From the NCBI GenBank assembly GCA_018223385.1, contig JAGTTR010000014.1, positions 1-64,000 of the forward strand: a DNA stretch of 64,000 nt, read 5' to 3'. Each line of letters starts with the position of its first letter. The first letter of the stretch is position 1. Positions 1-8,476 of the stretch are shown piece by piece. Below the pieces are notes generated by a model. It had not been told where the DNA came from, made no database searches, and saw only the letters and a program-made list of their open reading frames with translations. Source of the stretch: Oscillospiraceae bacterium Marseille-Q3528. GTDB lineage: Bacteria > Bacillota > Clostridia > Lachnospirales > Lachnospiraceae. The position numbers and the translations under genes are program-made.

Positions 1-65
1 ATTTTATAATGCCTCTAAATCACATTTTCAGTGTAACAAAGGTGAATTTTACTGTCAATGACCTT

Positions 66-112
66 AAAAAGTATTCAGGGAGACCCCTGTATTTTCGGCA
101 CGGTCTCCCTGA
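66..112 (-). terminator. Rho-independent terminator after the last SLH gene
   Basis: On the minus strand an 11-base perfect stem (TCAGGGAGACC with GGTCTCCCTGA) is followed, four bases later, by TTTTT. It lies just past the stop codon of the PPC-type SLH gene and should end its transcript. Bases 1-65 beyond it hold nothing I can assign. Confidence 0.85.
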
Positions 113-133
113 TTTTATCGATGTATTCTTTTA

Positions 134-1831
134 TTATCTGATATTACTCATAAATCTCTGAATAATGGCCGCAGTCTCTACTCGGGTTGCATTTCCCTTA
201 GGATCCAGTAATCCAGTGTTGCTCCGGCCTTTGATGATGCCGTTAGCCACTGCCCATTGCATTGCTTCTCTTGCATATCCGGATACCTGAGATGCATCCG
301 CAAACTTGTCCAGAGATGTTTTTTTGCTTCTGTTATATCCTTTCGTTGCTGCATAGCGATACATCACTGTCACAAGATCTTCTCTTGTAATATTTTCATG
401 CGTTCCGAACAGACCTGTATTGCTGTGTCCTACCATAATTCCACGGGCAGCTGTCCAGCTGATCGGTTTGCTGAAATAATTGCCATTTGGCACATCCGGG
501 AAACGTCCACTGTAAGATGCAGTCGGCTGTCCTTCCATTCGGTAAATGATGGTGGCGAACATGGCTCTTGTCAGCGGTGCATCCGGGGCAAAGTTTCCTG
601 TTCCTGAAATGCCATTCATGATTCCCTCATAAGTGACAAATTCCACTGCGTCGTATCTCCAACCGGAGGTTTCCGGCATATCATCGTATAATGGGTATTT
701 GCGTTCCTGATCCTCTTGGTACATTCCTATCGCATATTTCGTCGGACAAATATTATATTTACTCTCTAACTTTAAATAATAAATCCCCGTATACGGTGCA
801 TATATTCCAAAAGCCAAATCTTCATAACCATCATCTATTTCTTCTATGTCCCAATACGTTCCATCTGAAGTTTCCAATGTTGCTGAATTTATATTTTTTC
901 TAAGATCGCCATAGTTATCTATATATACTACATATTCCTTGTCCCCTTCGCAATAAAACGCCCAGTAATCTGTATCACGGCTCCCCTCGTTGCCCAAATA
1001 TCCTGTATACATTTTTCCCATGCCCGGCCAATCCGCTGTCCCCATAGTATCATTCGGCTCAATCTCGCAATTCTCATTTGGCGCAAAAGAAAACACATAC
1101 CCTATGTTTACTGGGCTTTCTCCGCTAAAAACAACAAATCCTGCTCGAATATTAAAATAATAAATACCTGGTTCCACACCAATGGAATACTCATAATACG
1201 CTCTGCTGTCATTCTGTGATTTCGCTGTCTCACATTCCCAGACAACATCATTGTCACTATCATATAATGTGAGATCCAGTTTTCCATAATCCCCCTGCTC
1301 TTTTACAGGTTTGGTCAGTTGAACTGTTATGACTCCTTTTTGGCTGACTCTCAAAAGATTATAACAATTTACATTGGAAGTCTTACTTCCCCATTCCATA
1401 AAATAAACATCATCCCACGATGGAATTACCGGATTGTCCACTGTTCGTCCCGGGTCATTTGCTCCGGTCTCAGCTTCCAGCTCCTGATCTTCTATTACCG
1501 CATCTTCCAGTGTTCTTTGCTCAGGACTATCTTTTCCTTCTTCTGATTCCGGTACTTCCACTTCTTCTCCATCCGATTCCGGCACTTTCTCTTCTGTATC
1601 CGGAGATTCATCCCCCGCTTTTTCTTCCAGGTTTTCCGCTTTCTCAGAATCTTCTTCTCTGCTTGTTTCTTCCTGTGCATTTTCTTGCTGCGGTTCTTTT
1701 TCCTCCGCCTCTTCTTCCAATTCCTGTTGCATCACCACAGGCTCTGTTACCTCAGATGCCAGTGCCAGACTTCCGCACTGCTGCCAGAGTAAAGCAAATC
1801 CCAGCATTGCGGCTAACCATCTCTTCTTCAT
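134..1831 (-). CDS. SLH-anchored surface protein with two PPC-like domains
   Basis: Predicted exported wall protein of 565 residues. A signal peptide (hydrophobic core ending LALAS) is followed by a Glu-rich low-complexity linker to about residue 120. Residues about 130-375 look like two beta-sandwich domains of the bacterial pre-peptidase C-terminal type; the second opens EIEPNDTMGTA, a usual PPC start. The last 184 residues are three SLH domains with signature positions TRAM, TRED and TRVE. No catalytic motif is visible, so the core is more likely a binding module than an enzyme. The ATG six codons inside the longest frame is preferred because AGGGAGG lies eight bases before it. It has its own promoter and terminator. 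Its promoter, signal peptide and linker closely match those of the gene at 4464-8234. Confidence 0.85.
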   Translation of the reverse strand: MKKRWLAAMLGFALLWQQCGSLALASEVTEPVVMQQELEEEAEEKEPQQENAQEETSREEDSEKAENLEEKAGDESPDTEEKVPESDGEEVEVPESEEGKDSPEQRTLEDAVIEDQELEAETGANDPGRTVDNPVIPSWDDVYFMEWGSKTSNVNCYNLLRVSQKGVITVQLTKPVKEQGDYGKLDLTLYDSDNDVVWECETAKSQNDSRAYYEYSIGVEPGIYYFNIRAGFVVFSGESPVNIGYVFSFAPNENCEIEPNDTMGTADWPGMGKMYTGYLGNEGSRDTDYWAFYCEGDKEYVVYIDNYGDLRKNINSATLETSDGTYWDIEEIDDGYEDLAFGIYAPYTGIYYLKLESKYNICPTKYAIGMYQEDQERKYPLYDDMPETSGWRYDAVEFVTYEGIMNGISGTGNFAPDAPLTRAMFATIIYRMEGQPTASYSGRFPDVPNGNYFSKPISWTAARGIMVGHSNTGLFGTHENITREDLVTVMYRYAATKGYNRSKKTSLDKFADASQVSGYAREAMQWAVANGIIKGRSNTGLLDPKGNATRVETAAIIQRFMSNIR

Positions 1832-1879
1832 ATCATAGTCCTCCCTCATTTTTCATTTGTTCCGAAAAATCTTACCTAC

Positions 1880-1909
1880 AGTATACGCTCATTGATTCAC
1901 GCTCTTCAA
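1880..1909 (-). promoter_or_regulatory. Sigma-A promoter of the PPC-type SLH gene
   Basis: -35 TTGAAG (1904-1909), 18-base spacer, -10 TATACT (1880-1885). The same boxes with the same spacing stand before the gene at 4464-8234 inside a longer near-identical upstream block, which supports function. The start of transcription would be about 40 bases before the start codon. Confidence 0.7.
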
Positions 1910-1978
1910 CAAATATCTGTATTTTTTCTGCTAAAAAGAGACATCTCTATAAAGAAATGTTTCTTTCCAAATAGTTCT

Positions 1979-4348
1979 TTATTTGATTTTGGTCATAAAT
2001 CTCTGAATAATGGCCGCGGTCTCCACTCTGCTGGCATTTCCTTTGGGATCCAGCATCCCGGTGTTGCTCCGGCCATTGATGATCCCGTTGGCCACTGCCC
2101 ACCGGATAGCTTCTTTTGCGTAGCCGGAAATCTGATCTGCATCCGGGAAGTGGCTAAGATCAGCCCTGCCGCCGGAAGCCAGTCCTTTCACCCGGCAATA
2201 TCGGTACATGATCGCGACCATGTCCTCACGGGTGATGTTTTCACGGGTGCCGAACAGGCCGGTGTTGCTGTGACCATTGATGATGCCCGCTTTGTTTGCC
2301 CAGATGATCGGCACGCTGAAATAGTTGCCATCGGGCACATCCGGAAACTTTGCAGAATAAGATGCCTTCGGCGAGCCTTCCATGCGGTAAATGATGGTGG
2401 CGAACATAGCCCTGGTCAAAGGCTCGTCCGGTGCAAAGTTGCGGGTGCCGGAGATGCCGTTCATGATGCCGTGATCTTTCACATATTTGATAGCTTCATA
2501 ACGCCAGCCGGAGGCTTCTGGTACATCCTCATAAATTGCATTTTCTGGGATCATAACTGATTCAATTACATTGGATATCTTTTCATTTCCCATAATATCT
2601 GTTACTATGCACCGATATTGCTGCATCTCGTCTTCTTTTATTAAAAAACGAAGTGCCGGTGTATCAATCCCCTGATAACATTGATTTCCTCCGACTTTTA
2701 AGTCAGACCATTTTTCATCCTCATATATCTGCCATCGAAATATAATGCCACATCCATCAGCTTTTATTGAAAGTACCTTCTCATCATTTTTTCTTCCCTT
2801 AACATTCCGTTGTTCTTCCGTAATGGAAATCGCTCGAAGCGGCTCAAATATAAAACCATTTTCTTTTACACACTGTTCTGTTTCCGAGTTTGGTATCCCA
2901 TAAAAAATCATGTCAGGATTACAACCTCTAAATGCATCCTCATTTATTTTTCTATTTCCTTCTTCTATTACAACGGCTTTTATGTTATAGCATCCCCAAA
3001 AAGCACCTCTGTTTATATATGAAACTTTATCACTATTTTCTTTAAACCATACAACTCCATTCAAACCTGTACACCCGGAAAAGCTATCAAAAGAAATCGT
3101 CATGTCACTTGGAACTATCAGATTTCCTGTCAGACCACTACATCCATAAAATGCCTTGCTTTCGATCCTCGGACATCTTTCCGGCAGTTCCAGTTCCCCT
3201 GTAAAGCCACAATAAGAGAATGCCTCAGATTTAATAGTTTCCATTCCCGCTCCCAGAATTAATTTTCCCCTTAGTCCTCTACAATTTCCAAATGCACCAT
3301 ACCCGATTTCTTTTGTAGTATCTGAGAACACCAAATCTCCACATATCCTCCGGCATCCATAAAACGCATATTGTCCGACAGATTCCAGTTTCTCAGGCAT
3401 TTTTAACGAACACTGCATATTTTGAAAATCATAGAAAGCCCTATCTCCTATATGCGTAATCTCATCATCAAACCATATTTCTTTTATATGATCCTTCCAA
3501 CAGCTCCATTCAGGTGGTAAAGTCATACTGCTATAATAATCAGAATAATCATACATATTTCCGGATCCGGAAAACAAAAGTGCCTGTGTGTCAATATTGT
3601 ATTCCCATTCAATCGCATCTCCCGCTTTCCCGTGCATAATCAAATCCGGGACTTTCAAGATCACATGAATAAAAAAACCATTTCCACAATCCCAATCATA
3701 AGACCCATCTTTCGAAAAATCTATAATATTTATACTGCAAAACTCTCCGCATTCCACATTATAAATATTAGTCATTCTTTCCTTAGCGTGAGTAATCTCC
3801 CGATCCAAGACCATGTTATAATCCCATCTGTTAATTTTCACCAGATTTTGTTCACACTCCAATACTTTCAATCTGGGGTTTTCATTCAAATATAACCCAG
3901 ACAGAGAATTACCAGAACAATAAAGTTCTTCCAATAGGGGAAAATATTTTAACCCATCCAAACACTTTATTCCTTTATCATTTAGATTAAGAACAGTTAC
4001 TGCATTTCGTTCCTCAAAAGATAACTCTCCATCATGGTTAAGATCTACAACTTCAGACAAATATTGTCGAAAATTTTCATCTTGAAAATTTTGAATGAAA
4101 ATACTTTCGGTTTCTTCCCGTTCCTCTGATATCATCATTTCCGATTCATCATATGCACTTTCCGGTTCTATTTCATTAATTTCAGATTCATCCTCTTCCG
4201 TGAAATCTTCTTCGAATATCGCCATCTCTTCAGATTCTAATGATATATCCTTCTCCGGTAATTCTGCCGCATATACCAGGCCGATATTGACAGAAAATAT
4301 AACACTTCCTGCCAGCAGCAACGTCAACCCTTTCCTACTTCTCCTCAT
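1979..4348 (-). CDS. SLH-anchored BspA-like leucine-rich surface protein
   Basis: 789-residue exported protein. The signal peptide (LLLAGS...GLVYA) closely resembles that of the gene at 16378-19437, not that of its direct neighbours. After an acidic linker comes an EF-hand-like stretch (DLNHDGELSFEE, about residues 103-114) and a short leucine-rich section. Then follow about six BspA-type (LRR_5) repeats of the form AFxxCxxL at about residues 290-470, an Ig-like domain with FRWQIYEDEKW near residue 545, and three SLH domains in the last 184 residues. BspA-type repeats usually bind host or microbial proteins; the ligand here is unknown. GGGGGAG stands four bases before the start codon. Only a weak promoter is visible upstream and no terminator downstream. 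Confidence 0.85.
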   Translation of the reverse strand: MRRSRKGLTLLLAGSVIFSVNIGLVYAAELPEKDISLESEEMAIFEEDFTEEDESEINEIEPESAYDESEMMISEEREETESIFIQNFQDENFRQYLSEVVDLNHDGELSFEERNAVTVLNLNDKGIKCLDGLKYFPLLEELYCSGNSLSGLYLNENPRLKVLECEQNLVKINRWDYNMVLDREITHAKERMTNIYNVECGEFCSINIIDFSKDGSYDWDCGNGFFIHVILKVPDLIMHGKAGDAIEWEYNIDTQALLFSGSGNMYDYSDYYSSMTLPPEWSCWKDHIKEIWFDDEITHIGDRAFYDFQNMQCSLKMPEKLESVGQYAFYGCRRICGDLVFSDTTKEIGYGAFGNCRGLRGKLILGAGMETIKSEAFSYCGFTGELELPERCPRIESKAFYGCSGLTGNLIVPSDMTISFDSFSGCTGLNGVVWFKENSDKVSYINRGAFWGCYNIKAVVIEEGNRKINEDAFRGCNPDMIFYGIPNSETEQCVKENGFIFEPLRAISITEEQRNVKGRKNDEKVLSIKADGCGIIFRWQIYEDEKWSDLKVGGNQCYQGIDTPALRFLIKEDEMQQYRCIVTDIMGNEKISNVIESVMIPENAIYEDVPEASGWRYEAIKYVKDHGIMNGISGTRNFAPDEPLTRAMFATIIYRMEGSPKASYSAKFPDVPDGNYFSVPIIWANKAGIINGHSNTGLFGTRENITREDMVAIMYRYCRVKGLASGGRADLSHFPDADQISGYAKEAIRWAVANGIINGRSNTGMLDPKGNASRVETAAIIQRFMTKIK

Positions 4349-4403
4349 AATACTCCCCCATTTTACTTTTTCACTTATTTTGCAGATTTCCCTCTGTTTT
4401 TTG

Positions 4404-4433
4404 ATTACAGTTTCATTCCGGTAGCTCTGCCGA
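4404..4433 (-). promoter_or_regulatory. Weak candidate promoter of the 789-residue SLH gene
   Basis: -35 TCGGCA (4428-4433), 18-base spacer, -10 TGTAAT (4404-4409). Upstream of it, at 4433-4460, a short imperfect hairpin followed by a run of T could be a weak terminator for the preceding gene. Neither is strong; read-through from the upstream gene is also possible. Confidence 0.3.
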
Positions 4434-4463
4434 AAAAAATCAGGATAATTCCATATTCTGCAT

Positions 4464-7400
4464 TTATCTGATATTTCTCATAAACCGCTGGATGACAGCT
4501 GCGGTCTCTACCCGGGTTGCATTTCCCTTAGGATCCAGCATCCCGGTATTGCTCCGGCCTTTGATGATGCCGTTGGCAACGGCCCACTGGACAGCCTCTT
4601 TTGCGTAACCGGATACTTCTCCCTCATCCGGATACTGCCCCAGATCAGCCCAGTCAGCGGTGGCAACACTCTTGTACTTGCAATAGCGGTACATGATCAC
4701 GACCATATCCTCACGGGTGATGTTTTCACGGGTACCGAACAGGCCGGTGTTGCTGTGGCCATTGATGATGCCTGCTTTATTTGCCCAGATGATCGGCACG
4801 CTGAAATAGTTGCCATCGGGCACATCCGGGAACTTTGCAGAATAGGATGCCTTCGGCGAGCCTTCCATGCGGTAAATGATGGTGGCGAACATGGCCCTGG
4901 TCAAAGGCTCGTCCGGTGCAAAGTTGCGGGTGCCGGAGATACCGTTCATGATGCCATGATCCTTCACATATTTGATGGCTTCATAGCGCCAGCCAGATGT
5001 TTCAAGAACATCATCATACAGATCACCCTTTTTCCCCACTTCCGGCATATCTGCTTTCGGATCATCCTTTCCGTTGTTCTCCCCTGTATTATCATCACTG
5101 AGTGCCACAAATTTTCGCTTATACTGAGACGCATATTCCTTCGCTGTGGATATTGCCTGTCCATGAATAACCGCAGTCGCAGAAATTGTGTTGGCATTCG
5201 AATAAATCTTACAGTTTCCATTCAAAATATAAATATCCTTCAGGGATTTACAGCCATGAAATGCATAGGTACGAATCTGCGTCACTGTTTTGGGCAACGT
5301 AATTTCCGTCAGGCTGCTGCAGCCGTTAAAAGCATGTCCTCTGATCTCCGACAGTGGCTCCGCCAAAGTAATTGCGCGTAACTTACCGCAGTTATAAAAG
5401 GCCTTTGCCCCTACTGCTGTCACACCGCCTTTACAGTCAAATGTTTCCAATGTTGTGCAACTGTCAAAGGCAGAATCGCCTAATGCAAGCCTGCCCGCAC
5501 TGCTCATCGATTTCAGAGAAGTACAGCCCAGGAAAGCATTGGCACCTAAAGATACCTGTTCACTTTCGATAGAAACTTTCGTCAAAGATGTACAGCCAGA
5601 GAAAGCATTGTCGGCTACTTCCTGAACTCCCTCAGGGAGTGTTAATTCCTGCAAATTGGTACAATTTGAAAATGCAGAACTTTCGATATTTCTTACACTG
5701 TCTGGAATCGTTATCTGAGACAGGCTCTTGCAATTACCAAACGCAGCAGCCTTGATCACCTCTAAGCTTTTCGGAAGTAACAACTCTTTCAATGATGTGC
5801 ATGCATAAAACGCACGTGCACCTATAGAGGTTATTCCTTCATGAAGTTCTACCTTTTCAAGACTTTCACAACTGAAAAAAGCTTCGTCATTAATGTTCTG
5901 TAAAGTACTTGGTAACGAAATTGTTTTCAACTTTGTTGCACAATAGAATGCTTCCCCTCCAATCTTTGTTATTCCTTCCGGAACAATTATACTTTCACAG
6001 TTTTTAAATAATGCCCCCATTCCAGAAGGTATCTCTGTTTCCCATCCAAATTCAATATTACAGCCACTACCAATTCCGCCCGCTGTTTTCAAAGTATTAC
6101 AGCCATTGAATGCCAAATAATCGACTGTTTTCAGACTATCAGGTAACGTGATAGATTCCAGCGATGCACAATCCCTAAACGCACGATTTCCTATTGTGTT
6201 TACTCCGTCGGGAATAACAACCGCTTTTAAACTATTACAGGAAGCAAGCAACTGACTGTTTATACCCTTCAACGCAGATGGGAATTTGATATTTTCCAAA
6301 TTTCTGCAACCAGAAAAAGCAGACTCACCGATTTCTGTAATGTTATCCGGCAATATAACATCATTCAATTGATCACAGCTCATAAATGCGGAGTTGTCAA
6401 TCTTCACAAGACTACTGGGGAAATTTACTTTTTCCAGATTTTTGCATCCCCAAAATGCAGAATCGCCTATTTGTTCTACTCCTTCCGGAATCGTTATTTC
6501 AACACAATTTTTAAATAAGCCAGTAATATTTGATGGTATTTTCTTTCCAAAATTCAACTCGATATTGCAATCACTTCCAATTTCTCCGGCTGTTTTTAAC
6601 AACTCACACTGAGAAAATGCATTGTTACTAATCGCCTCTAGTTCCCCATGAATAATAAGCTTCTCTAATTTATCTGCTGACGAGAACGTATAGGCACCAA
6701 TTTCTTTTATCCCTTCCGGCAATTCAACTCGCTCACAATACTGAAATAAACTCACCACTGGAGATGGAATATTGGTCTTCCATCCAATTTCAATATCACA
6801 GTCACTCCCAGTTTTTCCGGCTGTTTTTAACAACAAACACCCATCAAACGCTCCATTTAAAATACTTTGAATACTTTCTGGTATAATAACTTTTCGAATG
6901 TTTCCGCAATTTTGAAATGCTTCTCTTCCTATCGTCTCTATCCCCGCTGGAATATTAACATTTTCGCAGTATTTAAAAAGATTATTAACATATGCCGGAA
7001 TCTCCTTTTCCCATCCCAATTCAATATTGCAACCACTTCCAATTCCACCTGCTGTTTTTAATAATGTACTTTCTTTGAAAGCATTCTCTCCAATTGCCTG
7101 AACGTTTTTTCCAATAACTACTTTCCTGAGATTTTCACTTTGAGAAAATGCACTCATACGTATTTCCTGTATCGTATCTGGGATTATAATACTTTCACAG
7201 TGCTTAAAAAGCTCACTTACTCCTCCGGGGATTACTGTATTCCAGGCAAACTCAATATTGCAGCCACTTCCGATTCCACCTGCTGTTTTCAACAACTTAC
7301 ATGCATCGAAACTGCCTTCCGGGATATAGTCCACATCTTTTCCGATAACTATTTTTCTAAGATTTACGCATTTGGAAAAAGCATCTCCACATATCGATGT

Positions 7401-8234
7401 CGTCCCATCCGGAATAGTAATGCTTTCACAATACTTAAAAAGTTCACTTACACCCCCAGGAATAAGATTCCAGGCAAATTCTATGTTATATCCACCTTCC
7501 ATTTCTCCTGCTGTTTTCAATGATATACATCCATCAAAAGCACCCTCCGCGATATCTGTTATATATTCAGGTATTGTAATTTTGTTTAGTTTCTCACACC
7601 CTTTAAAAGCCTGATCCGGTATTGTACTGACAAATACTCTAAGTTCTACATTCTCTAACTCTTTACAGTTGCTGAAAATTTTTTCTGTAAGGTTCGATAT
7701 TCCCAATCCCGACATTGTGAATGATTTTAAATTTTGGCAATTTTCAAATGTACCCTCTAGTGTTATCCGATCTTTATTTTCTATGAACACAGCCACTATG
7801 TCTGATCTTCCTGCAAATTGAGATACATCCATATTTCCGTTTCCTGTTATTGTCAGTAATCCATCTTCGTCTAATGTATATGTCGCATCTTCTCCACAAC
7901 TTCCTGTTGCTACTACCGAAGCATTTTCTTTGGAAATTGTTTCTGATAATATGGATTCTTCAGCCAGAGCATCCTCTGATTCCGGCACATTCTCTTCCGT
8001 CTCCTGCAATTTATCCAGCGTTTTTTCTTCCAGATCTTCCCCTTTCTCAGAATCTTCTTCGCTGAATTCTACTTCCTGAATTTCCTCTTGCTGTGCCTCG
8101 TTTTCCTCTGCCACTTCGTCCGCTTCCTGCTGTACTTCCACAGGCTCCATCATCTCAGATGCCAGTGTCATACTTCCACACTGCTGCCAAAACAACGCAC
8201 ACCCCAGCATTGCAGCCAACCATCTCTTCTTCAT
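4464..8234 (-). CDS. Large SLH-anchored BspA-like protein with a 77-residue super-repeat
   Basis: 1256-residue exported protein. A signal peptide and acidic linker (to about residue 95) lead to a domain opening CGEDATYTLDEDGLLTI, the usual entry to BspA-type repeat arrays. Residues about 150-980 are roughly 30 LRR_5 repeats (AFxxCxxL, then IPDGxxxIG). Within residues 238-544 every second or third repeat carries an extra insert LKTAGxxGSxCNIE...IP...LFxxC, making four consecutive units of 76-77 residues, with two further LKTAG units later. The last 184 residues are three SLH domains. The start chosen has AGGGAGG eight bases upstream, exactly as in the gene at 134-1831. Function is probably adhesion or scaffolding; no catalytic motif is seen. 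The array length makes this gene prone to repeat-number change. Confidence 0.88.
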   Translation of the reverse strand: MKKRWLAAMLGCALFWQQCGSMTLASEMMEPVEVQQEADEVAEENEAQQEEIQEVEFSEEDSEKGEDLEEKTLDKLQETEENVPESEDALAEESILSETISKENASVVATGSCGEDATYTLDEDGLLTITGNGNMDVSQFAGRSDIVAVFIENKDRITLEGTFENCQNLKSFTMSGLGISNLTEKIFSNCKELENVELRVFVSTIPDQAFKGCEKLNKITIPEYITDIAEGAFDGCISLKTAGEMEGGYNIEFAWNLIPGGVSELFKYCESITIPDGTTSICGDAFSKCVNLRKIVIGKDVDYIPEGSFDACKLLKTAGGIGSGCNIEFAWNTVIPGGVSELFKHCESIIIPDTIQEIRMSAFSQSENLRKVVIGKNVQAIGENAFKESTLLKTAGGIGSGCNIELGWEKEIPAYVNNLFKYCENVNIPAGIETIGREAFQNCGNIRKVIIPESIQSILNGAFDGCLLLKTAGKTGSDCDIEIGWKTNIPSPVVSLFQYCERVELPEGIKEIGAYTFSSADKLEKLIIHGELEAISNNAFSQCELLKTAGEIGSDCNIELNFGKKIPSNITGLFKNCVEITIPEGVEQIGDSAFWGCKNLEKVNFPSSLVKIDNSAFMSCDQLNDVILPDNITEIGESAFSGCRNLENIKFPSALKGINSQLLASCNSLKAVVIPDGVNTIGNRAFRDCASLESITLPDSLKTVDYLAFNGCNTLKTAGGIGSGCNIEFGWETEIPSGMGALFKNCESIIVPEGITKIGGEAFYCATKLKTISLPSTLQNINDEAFFSCESLEKVELHEGITSIGARAFYACTSLKELLLPKSLEVIKAAAFGNCKSLSQITIPDSVRNIESSAFSNCTNLQELTLPEGVQEVADNAFSGCTSLTKVSIESEQVSLGANAFLGCTSLKSMSSAGRLALGDSAFDSCTTLETFDCKGGVTAVGAKAFYNCGKLRAITLAEPLSEIRGHAFNGCSSLTEITLPKTVTQIRTYAFHGCKSLKDIYILNGNCKIYSNANTISATAVIHGQAISTAKEYASQYKRKFVALSDDNTGENNGKDDPKADMPEVGKKGDLYDDVLETSGWRYEAIKYVKDHGIMNGISGTRNFAPDEPLTRAMFATIIYRMEGSPKASYSAKFPDVPDGNYFSVPIIWANKAGIINGHSNTGLFGTRENITREDMVVIMYRYCKYKSVATADWADLGQYPDEGEVSGYAKEAVQWAVANGIIKGRSNTGMLDPKGNATRVETAAVIQRFMRNIR
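6603..7523 (-). repeat. Four consecutive 77-codon repeats in the BspA-like gene
   Basis: Units start at the codons before LKTAG at 7523, 7295, 7064 and 6833; the first is 76 codons, the next three 77 (231 bases). Each holds a 30-residue insert followed by two leucine-rich repeats. A fifth unit starts at 6602 and a sixth near 6090 with extra leucine-rich repeats between them. Confidence 0.85.
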
Positions 8235-8282
8235 ATCATAGTCCTCCCTCATTTTTCATTTGTTCCGAAAAATCTTACCTAC

Positions 8283-8312
8283 AGTATACGCTCATTGATT
8301 CGTGTCCTTCAA
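8283..8312 (-). promoter_or_regulatory. Sigma-A promoter of the 1256-residue SLH gene
   Basis: -35 TTGAAG (8307-8312), 18-base spacer, -10 TATACT (8283-8288). The block from this promoter through the signal peptide is nearly the same as that of the gene at 134-1831, although the two gene bodies differ. Confidence 0.7.
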
Positions 8313-8414
8313 CAAATATCTATATTTTTTCTGTCAAAAAGGGATATCTCTGCATATAAAGAAAAATATTTTCAAAAATCATCCCGTTATACGCTTCTTT
8401 GATATCATGTATGC

Positions 8415-8465
8415 AAAAAACAAGAGCAAACGTCTTACTAAACTAATAAGTTGTTCACTCTTGTT
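8415..8465 (-). terminator. Rho-independent terminator of the 1437-residue SLH gene
   Basis: On the minus strand AACAAGAGTGAAC pairs with GTTTGCTCTTGTT (two wobble pairs), closing a loop that itself can pair CTTA with TAAG, followed by six T. It stands directly after the stop codon, so it ends the transcript coming from 12790. Confidence 0.85.
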
Positions 8466-8476
8466 CTTCATCATTT

